Positions 16,276 through 25,163 of a stretch of 64,000 bases of DNA are shown here, piece by piece. The stretch comes from JAWKWH01 sp965204295 (GTDB taxonomy: Bacteria; Pseudomonadota; Alphaproteobacteria; Rhizobiales; Rhizobiaceae): assembly GCA_965204295.1 (NCBI GenBank), contig OZ241973.1, positions 2,480,001-2,544,000 on the forward strand, written 5' to 3'. Under the pieces are notes generated by a model. It did no database searches, was not told where the DNA came from, and saw only the letters and a list, made by a program, of their open reading frames with translations. The position numbers were made by a program, and so were the translations under genes. Every line of letters starts with the position of its first letter. Position 1 is the stretch's first letter.

Positions 16276-18690
16276 CTACTCGACAAATTTTTCCAGTTTG
16301 CCGATATCCGAACTGAATTCGCCGAGTGTGCGAAGTTTGATATTGAATCCGATGTTCAGTTCATCCGGTATGGTTTCATTTATGGAGCGGGTTTCGGTCA
16401 TGAACAGCGAATAGAAAAAGCACTCGTCGGTATATCCGAGGCCGATTCCGCTGTTTACAAGCCGGTTTGATTGTAAATCGTACACACCTTGTCCGAATAC
16501 CCCCCAATTTTCGGCGAACAGGAAGGTGGAGGTGGCTTCGACTTCCTGCCGAGCCGCCGGAAAGCCGAGGAGCGGTTGCGCCTGAATATAGGTGTAGCGG
16601 CCGGTCAAGATCAGCGGCTCGGCGGTATAGGCCGCCTCGACATCGGCCCGGCGTATCGTCAGGTCTTTTTCGTCAAAACGCCCACCCGCCGACGCTGAAA
16701 AACCGTTCGGCGCCACAACGCCGCCCATGGCGACGAAATCCGATGCGTCTGTCTCCAATCCCGAAAACGCCCCCCTGTGAAGCAGGCCCGGAAGACCGGC
16801 AAACGAATTATCGCCCGCAATATGGCGGGACTGTCCAATGAGCGCATTCGCGCTCCAGCCATTGGCGTAGCTGCCGGTGTATCGTATGCCGACGTTCGCG
16901 CGAGTGCCGCCCTCGACCCGGTCGTATCCGGAATATTTGTCTCTCTCGAACAGGGTGGATGCGTCAAAGACCAAACTTTGCGCGTCCTCATTGGGAACGC
17001 CGAGCGTGTTTGCGTATCGCTCGTCAGGCCGCACGAACAATTGTGCGATCGGTTCAAACACGTGGGACGAGTCTTCCGATGCGAACAGCACCGGATAGCG
17101 CACCTCCAGGCCCGCCGTCGGCATGGCGCGGAAATAGGAGGAACGGATGTCCGTATCTACATTAATAAAAGGGAGCGCGGCGAAGTCTTCGAGCCTTTTT
17201 CTGCCGGTTGCCGACGGATTATTGTGAATTCCGTCCGCGCGCGCATGCAGGGATGGGGTGACGACAACTCCGCCCGATGTAATGTACGTCTTTTTCCATT
17301 CCGCTTCGGCGGTCACCCGTCCGTTGGCGCCGCTGATCCCGCGTATAGTAGCGGGGATGGGGGGAGCGCCGGGGATGGGGCTGGGGATGAAGCTAAAATG
17401 GTCGGTCTCCCGGTAAATCTCCCGTGAATTGACCGCAAACGACAATTCACCGCCGCCGACCGGTTTATCAAACGTTTTCTCGTAATCGAGCGTCGGAAGA
17501 ACCCAGGGCTGCCTGTTGTCGACCGAGTTGAAAGACGTATCGGGCGCGGCTTCCTGGATCTGATGCCGCATGAAGCGCAAATCAAAGAAATTGCGGTCGT
17601 TCAGGCCGGTCAGGTAGATTTCGGACTGATGAACGTCGTCCCGGAAACCGTCGATCCGGTAAGTGCGGGAGAAATTCTTGTCGCTCTGGGCAAGCAGGCT
17701 CCAGCCGAACGCCCAGCGCGGATTGATCTTGAAATGGCCGGTTGTGCCGATCATTCCCCGTCGCGTTTCGGCCATATCCACCGGCTGCCCCGAAAATGCG
17801 GACGGTTGCCGCTGTTCGATGCCCGCGATTTTCAGATTGTAAGCGCCGTTGTCGAACTGATGGCGCCATTCCGCCTCACCGAGGAAACCCTGTTTCGAAA
17901 ACCAGGCGGGCCTTAGCGTAAGGTCGTAGGTGGGAGCGAGAGCGATATAGAACGGCATCCTGACGCCAAGGCCGGTCTTGTCGGAATAGCGCACACGCGG
18001 AATGAGAAATCCCGTCTTGCGTTTGACCGTGTGATCCGGAATCTCGAAATAGGGCAGCAGCGCAATTGGCAGTCCGAACAGTTCAAATCGCGCATTTTTG
18101 AAGCGAATCGTCTTCTCCTCGCCATTCCAGATGATCTTTTGCGCCTTGATGCGCCAGATCGGCGGCTTGTCCGGTTCGTCCTCGCAAGGTTTGCATGCCG
18201 TATAAACGCCGTCGCTGAAGGTCGTGAGCGTTCCGTCCTCGCGTTCCGCGCTCTCGGCGTCGAAATAGGTCTCGTCGATCGTTTCGACCCGCAGCGCGTT
18301 GATGAAGCCATCCCGGAAATCATCGGTCACATCGATTTCGCGCGCCGCTATCCGGGTGCCCTGTCTGTCGACGATTTCGACATTGCCGCCGGCGATCAGC
18401 CGGCCGGTCCGGCGATTGTAGGTGACGCGACCGGCGGCCAGCCGTATACCGCCATAGTCGATCCGAACCCCGCCGATGGCGGATATCGTGTCGTTGTCGC
18501 GGTCATGGACGAGGGTATCCGCCTCAAGCAGCAGTCTTGCGTCTTCGGGAATATCCGCCGTCAGATCGCCGATTTCCTGCGCCGTGGCGGTGAGGGGGAA
18601 AACGGCGCCATGGAAGCAAAGGCCCGCGAGCGCGGCGGTGCAAAGCAACCCCGCCGCGCGAACCCCGACTCTGCGGCGCGCCGCCCCCAC
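16276..18690 (-). CDS. lptD: LPS-assembly protein LptD
   Basis: Outer-membrane translocon that inserts lipopolysaccharide into the outer leaflet. From GTG 18690 the protein is 804 residues: signal peptide (GLLCTAALAGLCFHGAVF ... TAQ), an OstA/LptA-like beta-jellyroll (LLLEADTLVHDRDNDTISAIGGVRIDYGG), a CKPCEDEPDKPPIW region with Cys that fit inter-domain disulfides, and a long beta-barrel ending in FVE. The start codon shares its G with the lptG stop (TAGTG), and GGAGGAC lies upstream. The open frame continues to 19158, but this is the lptG region read in another frame. Confidence 0.94.
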   Translation of the reverse strand: MGAARRRVGVRAAGLLCTAALAGLCFHGAVFPLTATAQEIGDLTADIPEDARLLLEADTLVHDRDNDTISAIGGVRIDYGGIRLAAGRVTYNRRTGRLIAGGNVEIVDRQGTRIAAREIDVTDDFRDGFINALRVETIDETYFDAESAEREDGTLTTFSDGVYTACKPCEDEPDKPPIWRIKAQKIIWNGEEKTIRFKNARFELFGLPIALLPYFEIPDHTVKRKTGFLIPRVRYSDKTGLGVRMPFYIALAPTYDLTLRPAWFSKQGFLGEAEWRHQFDNGAYNLKIAGIEQRQPSAFSGQPVDMAETRRGMIGTTGHFKINPRWAFGWSLLAQSDKNFSRTYRIDGFRDDVHQSEIYLTGLNDRNFFDLRFMRHQIQEAAPDTSFNSVDNRQPWVLPTLDYEKTFDKPVGGGELSFAVNSREIYRETDHFSFIPSPIPGAPPIPATIRGISGANGRVTAEAEWKKTYITSGGVVVTPSLHARADGIHNNPSATGRKRLEDFAALPFINVDTDIRSSYFRAMPTAGLEVRYPVLFASEDSSHVFEPIAQLFVRPDERYANTLGVPNEDAQSLVFDASTLFERDKYSGYDRVEGGTRANVGIRYTGSYANGWSANALIGQSRHIAGDNSFAGLPGLLHRGAFSGLETDASDFVAMGGVVAPNGFSASAGGRFDEKDLTIRRADVEAAYTAEPLILTGRYTYIQAQPLLGFPAARQEVEATSTFLFAENWGVFGQGVYDLQSNRLVNSGIGLGYTDECFFYSLFMTETRSINETIPDELNIGFNIKLRTLGEFSSDIGKLEKFVE

Positions 18691-19775
18691 TAGCCGTCCT
18701 CCTTGTGCAACAAGAACGTCACTCCATAAAACATGGTCACGATCACCGGCGCCCATGCGGCGACGACAGGCGGCACGAGACCGGCGCTGCCGAACGCCTT
18801 CGCCAGCACCGACACGACATAAAGCAGAAACCCCACCAATACGCCACCCAGAATCATGGTCGCCGACTGTCCGAACCGGGCAAATCTGAGCGATACCGTC
18901 GCGGCGATGAGCGTCATGGCGATCAACAGCACCGGCATGGCCATAAGTGAATGAAACTGAACGACAAACGCGTTCGCATTCAATCCGAACGACCGCGCCG
19001 CTTCGATCTTCCGGTTCAGTTCGAAAAAGGGGACGGTTTCCGGCAGCGTCAGTCGCTCCTCGATCAACTCCGGCCTGAGCCCGGACTTGATTCGCATTTG
19101 TTCGACCGATTCCCGCTCTTTTCCGCCAACAATTATCGTCACGTTGTTCAAAAGCCACTCGCCATCGCCGAGCTCGGCGCGGTCGGCGTCAAGACGGTCC
19201 TTGATCCGCCCGTTTTCATCGAAACGGATAATCGTGGCATTGAACAGCGATCGACCGCGATTGGCCGTGTTGACCGCGCCTATGATCGCCTTGCCTTCGT
19301 CGGTTTGCTGACGTAGCCACGGGATTTTGAGCGTCGTATTCCCGGCGACGGTTCGTCCGCGCATTTCCGCTTCCAGCAATTCCGCTTGCGAAAAGCTCCA
19401 TGCCGCCAGCGGATTGAATGCGACAAGCGCGACAACCCCCACGGCAAAACTCGCCACGCAAAGCGGAGTGAGGAACTGCCAGGCGGAAACCCCGGCGGAC
19501 CTTGCAACAACCAGTTCGTAGCGGCGATTGAACGTCATCAGAGCGGCCATCGCCGCGACCAGGATGATGAAGGGCGTCGCTGTCTGGACAATGCGCGGTA
19601 TGCGCAGCGCCGACATCAACAAGCCCTGGGCAAACGTGAAGTTCTTGAGATCGCCAAGCTGCCGTGTGACCTCCGTCAGGTCGATGACGTAGGCAAGCAG
19701 AGTCAGGCCGATAAATATCTGAACGGTCATGACCAGATAGCGGAGCATAAAATACCGGAACAACGTCAATCCCAT
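18690..19775 (-). CDS. lptG: LPS export ABC transporter permease LptG
   Basis: Inner-membrane half of the LptB2FG extractor that pushes lipopolysaccharide onto the periplasmic bridge. About 361 residues with three N-terminal membrane helices, a periplasmic beta-rich domain (about 130-260) and three C-terminal helices. The QFHSLMAMPVLLIAMTLIAATVSLRF block before helix 5 is typical of LptG. ATG 19775 follows GGAGAGG at better spacing than the in-frame GTG 19778. Its first base coincides with the end of the lptF TGA, so the two permeases are coupled. Confidence 0.94.
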   Translation of the reverse strand: MGLTLFRYFMLRYLVMTVQIFIGLTLLAYVIDLTEVTRQLGDLKNFTFAQGLLMSALRIPRIVQTATPFIILVAAMAALMTFNRRYELVVARSAGVSAWQFLTPLCVASFAVGVVALVAFNPLAAWSFSQAELLEAEMRGRTVAGNTTLKIPWLRQQTDEGKAIIGAVNTANRGRSLFNATIIRFDENGRIKDRLDADRAELGDGEWLLNNVTIIVGGKERESVEQMRIKSGLRPELIEERLTLPETVPFFELNRKIEAARSFGLNANAFVVQFHSLMAMPVLLIAMTLIAATVSLRFARFGQSATMILGGVLVGFLLYVVSVLAKAFGSAGLVPPVVAAWAPVIVTMFYGVTFLLHKEDG

Positions 19776-20980
19776 CACGCCGCCTCTCCGGTACGCTTCC
19801 GGTGACCCGACAACAACAGCCCGATCGCGGTCCGGCGCGCTTCAATCGCGGCTGCCCAGCCGGTTGCGCGCTCGATCAGCTTTTGCGGAACCGCCATGAC
19901 GCTGCCGCTTATCAGCAGAAATGACAACACCGCGATCGTGCCCAGCGGCAGGGCGTAACACGCGATTGCGAAAGCCGGCCCTTCGCCCGATTCATTGGTG
20001 ATCGCAAAGCCGAGGCCGCGAACCGCGAACGCCGCGCCAAACGCGCTGGCCATGCTCCAGATTCTCTCCTGCCGGTTGGCGCGCGCGGTGCCGGCGAAAT
20101 AGACGGCGATCAATGCGAAAGACAGCGGATAAAGCCACTCGGAGAAGCGGCGATGGACTTCGGCTTTCAAAACTTGCGGCGCGTTTTTTGCAAACCAGTC
20201 GTTGGGGTCGGGATCGTAAAGTTCGGCCAGACTCCTCTCCTTGGGAAAGTAGAACGAGGATACGGTGGCCGGGCCGTATCGCGACATGTCCAGGGCGTAT
20301 GATGCAAAGGTGATGACCGAGACGTCTCCGCTTGAGACGTCGCGCCGGTGAATTTCGCCGTCGCTCATCAATATCAGGTTTCGGCCGCTCTGCTTGATGA
20401 TCGCGCCGCGATTGGCGTAGTAGAGCAGTTCGGTCTTTTCATCGCGCCGGTCGGCGAGAAAAATGCCGCCCAGTTCGCCACCCGGAAACTGGTCCGCGAC
20501 CTGTACATAAAGCTTGTCTTCCAACTGCTTGAAGGAACCGGACCGGACGGCGATCTGGATCAGATCGGCGCCGGCTGAAACCAGCAGGTCGCGTCGGTGG
20601 CGATTGGACCAGGGTTCCGCGATCTGGCCGATAAACAGGCTGATCGCCGTCAATACGATCGCCAACAGCATAATCGGTTTGACAATGAAGGCCCGTCCGG
20701 CTCCGGCGGCTTCCAGCACCGCCAGTTCCGAATCGTTGTTCATCCGATTGAGCGTATTGGAAATGCCGAGAATGAGCGCGAACGGCATGACGATCATTAT
20801 CATTCCGGGCGTGAGCGTCAGCGCCAGTTTCAGAAACGCGGTAAGCGCCTGGCCTGATTGCGTCAGCACATTGACGAACAACAGGACCTGTGTCGTCAGC
20901 ACGATGAACGTCGTCGCGAAAAGCGACGTCAGAAAAAGGCCGAAGGTGCGCCGGAAAATATATCGTTCAATCAGATTCAA
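19775..20980 (-). CDS. lptF: LPS export ABC transporter permease LptF
   Basis: Partner of LptG, about 401 residues, same topology: IERYIFRRTFGLFLTSLFATTFIVL start, ALILGISNTLNRMNNDSELAVLEAAGAG as the coupling segment to LptB, a periplasmic domain, and three C-terminal helices. The family begins with an MxxIERYI sequence, so TTG 20980 is chosen; another TTG at 21016 would add 12 residues and cannot be excluded. No ATG is available, which is unusual for an essential gene. Divergent from pepA across ~245 bp. Confidence 0.92.
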   Translation of the reverse strand: MNLIERYIFRRTFGLFLTSLFATTFIVLTTQVLLFVNVLTQSGQALTAFLKLALTLTPGMIMIVMPFALILGISNTLNRMNNDSELAVLEAAGAGRAFIVKPIMLLAIVLTAISLFIGQIAEPWSNRHRRDLLVSAGADLIQIAVRSGSFKQLEDKLYVQVADQFPGGELGGIFLADRRDEKTELLYYANRGAIIKQSGRNLILMSDGEIHRRDVSSGDVSVITFASYALDMSRYGPATVSSFYFPKERSLAELYDPDPNDWFAKNAPQVLKAEVHRRFSEWLYPLSFALIAVYFAGTARANRQERIWSMASAFGAAFAVRGLGFAITNESGEGPAFAIACYALPLGTIAVLSFLLISGSVMAVPQKLIERATGWAAAIEARRTAIGLLLSGHRKRTGEAA

Positions 20981-21225
20981 AGGGTGTCCCGGACCTGCGG
21001 TTTCAGGTAGTTTCAACTGCCGCCCACGCGATGCCTTTCCATGAAATGCCGGATTCGCTAAAAATGGGCGAACAAACGGGGTTAATGCTTTATTGGTTGC
21101 CGCAGTTCAATGGCTGACGCGATAAAACTGATGGTCCGGCAGCTTAACCCTTCCGCAATCCCGCAGGCCGCATGACGTGTGGCCGTTAACGATAAATGAC
21201 AATTCCGCCAGGAGCGTCTCAGCCC

Positions 21226-22707
21226 ATGAAAACCGACATCACCTTTTCGCGATCGACAAAGCAAACCGCCGGACTTGCGGTCGTACTCTCGGCCGGCGAC
21301 GGAACGCTGTCCTCCGGCGCGGCCGGCGCCGACCCCGAAGGCGTGCTGGCCAGAGCAGGCAAGGTTGCCGGATTTTCGGGCAAACAACTCACGTCGGTGG
21401 AGGTGCTTACGCCCTTCGGTTCGAATGCCGACAGGTTGATTGCCGCCGGTATCGGCGAACCGGACGCGCGCGACGAGCAGTTCTGGACGAAGCTCGGCGG
21501 CAAGATTTGCGGTTCGGCGAAAAGATCCAGGAAGGTGACGGTCTGGCTGGACAGACCCGATGAGAAGCCTTCGGCGGATGAGGCCGCCGGCATTGCGCTC
21601 GGGATCATGCTGCGGGCCTACAGGTTCGACGCCTACAAGACGAAAAAACCCGATGAAGACAAGCGGCCGGATCAGGTGAAGTTTACGATCGTCACCTCCG
21701 CGGCGACGACGGCCAGGCGGCTGTTTGCGGAGGTGGAAGCCGTCGCCGGCGGAGTTGCTCTGGCTCGCGATCTCGTCAACGAACCCGCAAATGTCCTCGG
21801 TCCGGCGGAATTCGCCGCCAAGGCCAGGGAACTCGGCGGTCTGGGGGTGAAAGTCGAGATTCTGACCGAGCGCGAGATAAAGAAACTGGGCATGGGCGCG
21901 CTGCTCGGTGTCGCGCAAGGCTCCGTCAGACCGCCGCGGCTGGCGATCATGCAGTGGAACGGCGGTCGCGCAAGGGACAAGCCGGTCGCGCTTGTCGGCA
22001 AAGGCGTCGTGTTCGACACCGGCGGAATATCCATGAAGCCGGCCGACGGCATGGAAGACATGAAGGGCGACATGGGCGGCGCCGCCGCGGTCGTCGGCGC
22101 GATGCGCGCCATCGCCGGCCGCAAGGCCAAAGCCAACGTGGTCGGCATTATCGGTCTGGTGGAAAACATGCCCGACGGCAACGCGCAGCGCCCCGGCGAC
22201 ATCGTCACCTCCCTGTCGGGGCAGACCATCGAGGTTCTCAACACCGATGCCGAAGGGCGTCTGGTTCTGTGCGATGCGCTCTGGTACTGCAAGGAGCGGT
22301 TCAAGCCCCGGATCATGATCAACCTGGCGACGCTGACCGGTGCGATCATGATCGCGCTCGGCAAGGTTCACGCCGGACTGTTCTCCAATGACGACAATCT
22401 GGCTTCACAAATAGGCGCCGCGGGATTGGCGACGTCGGAGACCGTCTGGCGCATGCCGCTGGGTCCGGAATACGACAAACTGATCGACTCAAAGAACGCC
22501 GACATGAAGAATATCGGCGGACGTCTTGGCGGCGCGATCACCGCGGCGCAGTTTTTGCAGCGTTTCGTCGGAGACACGCCCTGGGCGCACATAGACGTCG
22601 CGGGCACCGCGATGGGGTCGGCGTCGTCGGAAATCAACAGGTCCTGGGCATCCGGTTACGGCGTGCGCCTGCTCGACCGGCTGGTGCGGGAAAATTACGA
22701 GCGGTGA
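21226..22707 (+). CDS. pepA: Leucyl aminopeptidase (M17 family)
   Basis: 493 residues; removes N-terminal residues from peptides using two metal ions. The C-terminal catalytic domain contains KGVVFDTGGISMKP, the NTDAEGRL signature, and LTGAIMIALG. ATG 21226 has CCAGGAG upstream; an earlier in-frame ATG at 21196 lacks a comparable site. The N-terminal macro-like domain is present and of normal length. Followed one base later by holC, so the two are probably cotranscribed, as in other proteobacteria (pepA-holC). Confidence 0.95.
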   Translation: MKTDITFSRSTKQTAGLAVVLSAGDGTLSSGAAGADPEGVLARAGKVAGFSGKQLTSVEVLTPFGSNADRLIAAGIGEPDARDEQFWTKLGGKICGSAKRSRKVTVWLDRPDEKPSADEAAGIALGIMLRAYRFDAYKTKKPDEDKRPDQVKFTIVTSAATTARRLFAEVEAVAGGVALARDLVNEPANVLGPAEFAAKARELGGLGVKVEILTEREIKKLGMGALLGVAQGSVRPPRLAIMQWNGGRARDKPVALVGKGVVFDTGGISMKPADGMEDMKGDMGGAAAVVGAMRAIAGRKAKANVVGIIGLVENMPDGNAQRPGDIVTSLSGQTIEVLNTDAEGRLVLCDALWYCKERFKPRIMINLATLTGAIMIALGKVHAGLFSNDDNLASQIGAAGLATSETVWRMPLGPEYDKLIDSKNADMKNIGGRLGGAITAAQFLQRFVGDTPWAHIDVAGTAMGSASSEINRSWASGYGVRLLDRLVRENYER

Positions 22708-22708
22708 A

Positions 22709-23158
22709 GTGACCGAAATCCTGTTCTATCACCTGACCGAGTCCACGCTTGAGGCGGCGCTGCCCCCGCTTCTGGAAAAGAGCCTTGAACGCGGCTGGCG
22801 CGCGGTGGTGCAGACGGGAAGCCAGGAGCGGCGGGATGCGCTCGATACCCACCTTTGGGTTTTCCGCGAGCAGAGTTTCATCGGACACGGCACCGATCAG
22901 GAAAAGCATGTCGAGCACCAGCCGGTGCTTCTCACGACGACTGACGGCAATCCCAACGGCGCGCAAATAAGGTTTTTGGTCGACAATGCGCAACCGCCGC
23001 CTCTTGAGGGGTATGAGCGAACGGTTTTCATGTTCGACGGCCACGACCGGGCGCAGGTTGAGGCGGCCCGGGAACATTGGAAAGCGGCCAAATCCGAGGG
23101 CCATGAGGTGACCTACTGGCAACAGACGCAACGGGGTCGGTGGGAGCGGAAGGCTTGA
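22709..23158 (+). CDS. holC: DNA polymerase III chi subunit
   Basis: 149 residues. The family pattern TEILFYHLTESTLEAALPPLLEKSLERGWRAVV is clear, followed by LDTHLWVFREQSFIGHG and PVLLTTTDGNPNGAQIRFLVD. Chi links the clamp loader to single-strand binding protein. The start is GTG 22709, one base after the pepA stop, so translation probably depends on ribosomes finishing pepA. Confidence 0.94.
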   Translation: MTEILFYHLTESTLEAALPPLLEKSLERGWRAVVQTGSQERRDALDTHLWVFREQSFIGHGTDQEKHVEHQPVLLTTTDGNPNGAQIRFLVDNAQPPPLEGYERTVFMFDGHDRAQVEAAREHWKAAKSEGHEVTYWQQTQRGRWERKA

Positions 23159-23164
23159 ACGGGC

Positions 23165-23355
23165 ATGTCGGGGCCGCCCCCTCCGCAACCTGATCCGGAT
23201 GAAGTCCAAAGAGCGCCGTTCGGAACGTTGAATGACAATATCCGTGCCGCGCTCGACCGGGTTCTTTTTGAACATCGCGACATGACGTACGCAGACCGTC
23301 CGGAACCGCCGCCGCTGTCCTTGCGGCGCGGATTGCGGCGACAGAACCAGGGATT
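23165..23355 (+). other. Possible N-terminal coding stretch, out of frame with the membrane protein behind it
   Basis: From ATG 23165, seven bases after holC, a frame with core-like codon use encodes a proline-rich lead (GPPPPQPDPDE) and a helical piece (LNDNIRAALDRVLFEH). At a TTTTGGGGG run near 23350-23361 this frame enters nonsense (CVFCFCF) while the neighbouring frame becomes a clear membrane protein. It could be the true 5' part of that gene displaced by a 1-base change, or a separate short gene that overlaps it. Confidence 0.4.
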
Positions 23356-23367
23356 TTGGGGGAGAAT

Positions 23368-23937
23368 GTGCGTTTTTTGTTTCTGTTTCCGGCGGTTATC
23401 GGTGTCGTTCTCGCGGTTGTTTACCCGTTTGCGGTCCAGAATTTCGGCGTTCATGAGTTGGCCAGATATCGGATCTATTCCAAATCGGACGGGTTTTTGC
23501 CCGTCAAGGTCGAACTGAGCGCGGAAGAAGCACCTGTACGGGTACTGGTCGATTTCGCGACGACCGCCAAAATCGATGCCGCGCCGGCGTCGGCCTGGCT
23601 CGCGCTGACCGTTCTGCGAAACGGACAAAGGGAATCGGAGGGTACGCTCCAATTCATCCGCTCCACACCGGAGGAAAGCGGCGTCCATTCCGGCGGCTTT
23701 GTTTACAGAGCGACCGGCGGCTCCATTCATCCGGTCGGAACGGAGACTTACTCATTCGTGTTCTCACCGATGAGCGGTGCGACATTGATGCCGGAAACCG
23801 TTGAAATGATCCTTCACACGTCAACGATCGGGTGGGATCCGCGCGCCCAGTTGCTCGGCTATGTCCTGATGGCCGCCGGACTGATCGGGTTTGTCGTATC
23901 CAGGGTCGGGCGCGGAAGAACGCCGGATCGGCCATAA
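23368..23937 (+). CDS. Putative membrane protein with N- and C-terminal transmembrane helices
   Basis: About 189 residues. A helix right at the start (RFLFLFPAVIGVVLAVVYPF), a soluble periplasmic beta-rich region with many Val, Thr and Ser (about 35-155), and a second helix near the C-terminus (LLGYVLMAAGLIGFVVS) followed by Arg-rich residues. No family recognised. GTG 23368 is preceded by GGGGGAG; TTG 23356 is also in frame. The sequence upstream in another frame may be its real N-terminus. Confidence 0.6.
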   Translation: MRFLFLFPAVIGVVLAVVYPFAVQNFGVHELARYRIYSKSDGFLPVKVELSAEEAPVRVLVDFATTAKIDAAPASAWLALTVLRNGQRESEGTLQFIRSTPEESGVHSGGFVYRATGGSIHPVGTETYSFVFSPMSGATLMPETVEMILHTSTIGWDPRAQLLGYVLMAAGLIGFVVSRVGRGRTPDRP

Positions 23938-23964
23938 CCGCCGCGCCGGGGCGGGGACGACTGA

Positions 23965-25008
23965 TCACATGGTCAATGGATGCGCGCGATGGACCGACCG
24001 GATATCCTTCATGACATCGTCGGAGAGCGACACGCCGGCGGCGCCGATATTGTTCTTGAGATGCTCCATTGACGTCGCGCCGATGATGACGGCCGTCATA
24101 AACGGCCGGGTGTTCGCCCAGGCGATCGCCATCTGCGCCGGATCAAGCCCGTGTTCGCCCGCCACGGCAAGATATTTGTCGAGCGCAACGACGGAATGGT
24201 CGTTCCAGCGCCCGTTCAGTGTTTCCTGTATCGAACGGCGGGTTCCGGCCGGGATCACGCCATCGGAGTATTTCCCCGACAGCATGCCCGCCGCCAGCGG
24301 CGAAAAGGCCATCAGACCGACATCTTCGTGATGTGACAACTCGGCCAGATCGAGATCGAATATGCGATGCAGCAGAGAGTATTCGTTCTGGATCGACGCA
24401 ACACGCGGCAGACCGTGCTGTTCCGCGGTTCGCAGGAAACGCGCGGCGCCCCATGCGCTTTCGTTCGACAGGCCGATCGCACGGATTTTACCGGCTTCGA
24501 CAAGTCTCTGCGCCGCCTCGAGGACGTCGTGAACATGATCGCAGGTCTCGCGCGTGTTCTGTCCGGTCGGGTCGAACGTCCAGGATTTGCGAAAATGATA
24601 GGAACCGCGATTGGGCCAGTGTAACTGGTACAGGTCGATATAATCGGTTCGAAGCCGCCTGAGGCTGCCTTCGACCGCTTCCACCATGGTATTCGACGAA
24701 ATGGGCGCTCCGCTTCGGGCCATGGATGAACCCGCGCCGGCGATTTTTGTCGCCAGCACGATTTCGTCGCGTTTTCCGGACTTTTCAAACCAGGCGCCGA
24801 CGATCTCTTCCGTCCGTCCGAACGTTTTAAGGGACAATGGCGTCGTCGGATACAACTCGGCCGTGTCGAAGAAATTGACGCCGTGCGCGATGGCGTAATC
24901 CATCTGCTCGTGGCCTTCCGCTTCGGTGTTCTGGGTTCCCCACGTCATTGTGCCAAGGCAGATTTCCGACACATCGATGCCGGTTCGGCCGAGCGGTCGC
25001 TTTTTCAT
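23965..25008 (-). CDS. Aldo/keto reductase, Tas-like
   Basis: 347 residues, a TIM-barrel NADPH oxidoreductase. GxxxxGTMTWG (LGTMTWGTQNT) at the first strand, the catalytic Asp in NFFDTAELYP with Tyr, Lys in LATKI and His in LYQLHWPNRG complete the expected Asp-Tyr-Lys-His set. The wording (GTMTWGTQNTEAEGHEQMDYA, TTPLSLKTFGRTEEIVG) is that of E. coli Tas. The natural substrate is unknown. ATG 25008 forms an ATGA overlap with the preceding 52-codon crotonase remnant. Confidence 0.93.
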   Translation of the reverse strand: MKKRPLGRTGIDVSEICLGTMTWGTQNTEAEGHEQMDYAIAHGVNFFDTAELYPTTPLSLKTFGRTEEIVGAWFEKSGKRDEIVLATKIAGAGSSMARSGAPISSNTMVEAVEGSLRRLRTDYIDLYQLHWPNRGSYHFRKSWTFDPTGQNTRETCDHVHDVLEAAQRLVEAGKIRAIGLSNESAWGAARFLRTAEQHGLPRVASIQNEYSLLHRIFDLDLAELSHHEDVGLMAFSPLAAGMLSGKYSDGVIPAGTRRSIQETLNGRWNDHSVVALDKYLAVAGEHGLDPAQMAIAWANTRPFMTAVIIGATSMEHLKNNIGAAGVSLSDDVMKDIRSVHRAHPLTM

Positions 25009-25163
25009 GTTTCCTCGCTGGTTTTGTATTGCCGGTCGATATTTTCATCGGATGTCATCGAAATCGCCGCCGCGGCCATTGCAGAATTCACCGCGTTTCG
25101 CGCTTCCGGGCGGTCGATAGTCACGGCGGTAAGCTCTCCGGGGTGTTCGACCGCGATTGTCAT
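25005..25163 (-). pseudogene. Truncated enoyl-CoA hydratase/crotonase, N-terminal 52 codons
   Basis: From ATG 25163 the frame reads MTIAVEHPGELTAVTIDRPEARNAVNSAM, which is the first beta-strands of a crotonase-fold enzyme (the family signature VxLNRPxxxNA). After residue ~30 the similarity is lost and the frame ends at TGA 25005-25007. The rest of the enzyme, with its oxyanion hole and catalytic Glu, is absent. An ATGA overlap with the ABC-F gene on one side and with the aldo/keto reductase on the other shows the remnant is still in a translationally coupled chain. It is best read as an internal deletion that removed about 200 codons. Confidence 0.7.

Noticed and set aside
18691..19158. N-terminal extension of the lptD frame by 156 residues
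   Set aside because: It lies within lptG in another frame; the GTG at 18690 with a ribosome site gives a standard signal peptide start.
21070..21160. GGGTTAA and TTAACCC separated by about 60 bp upstream of pepA, considered as CtrA sites
   Set aside because: The TTAA-N7-TTAA spacing of CtrA boxes is not met and the distance is too large for a hairpin with clear function.
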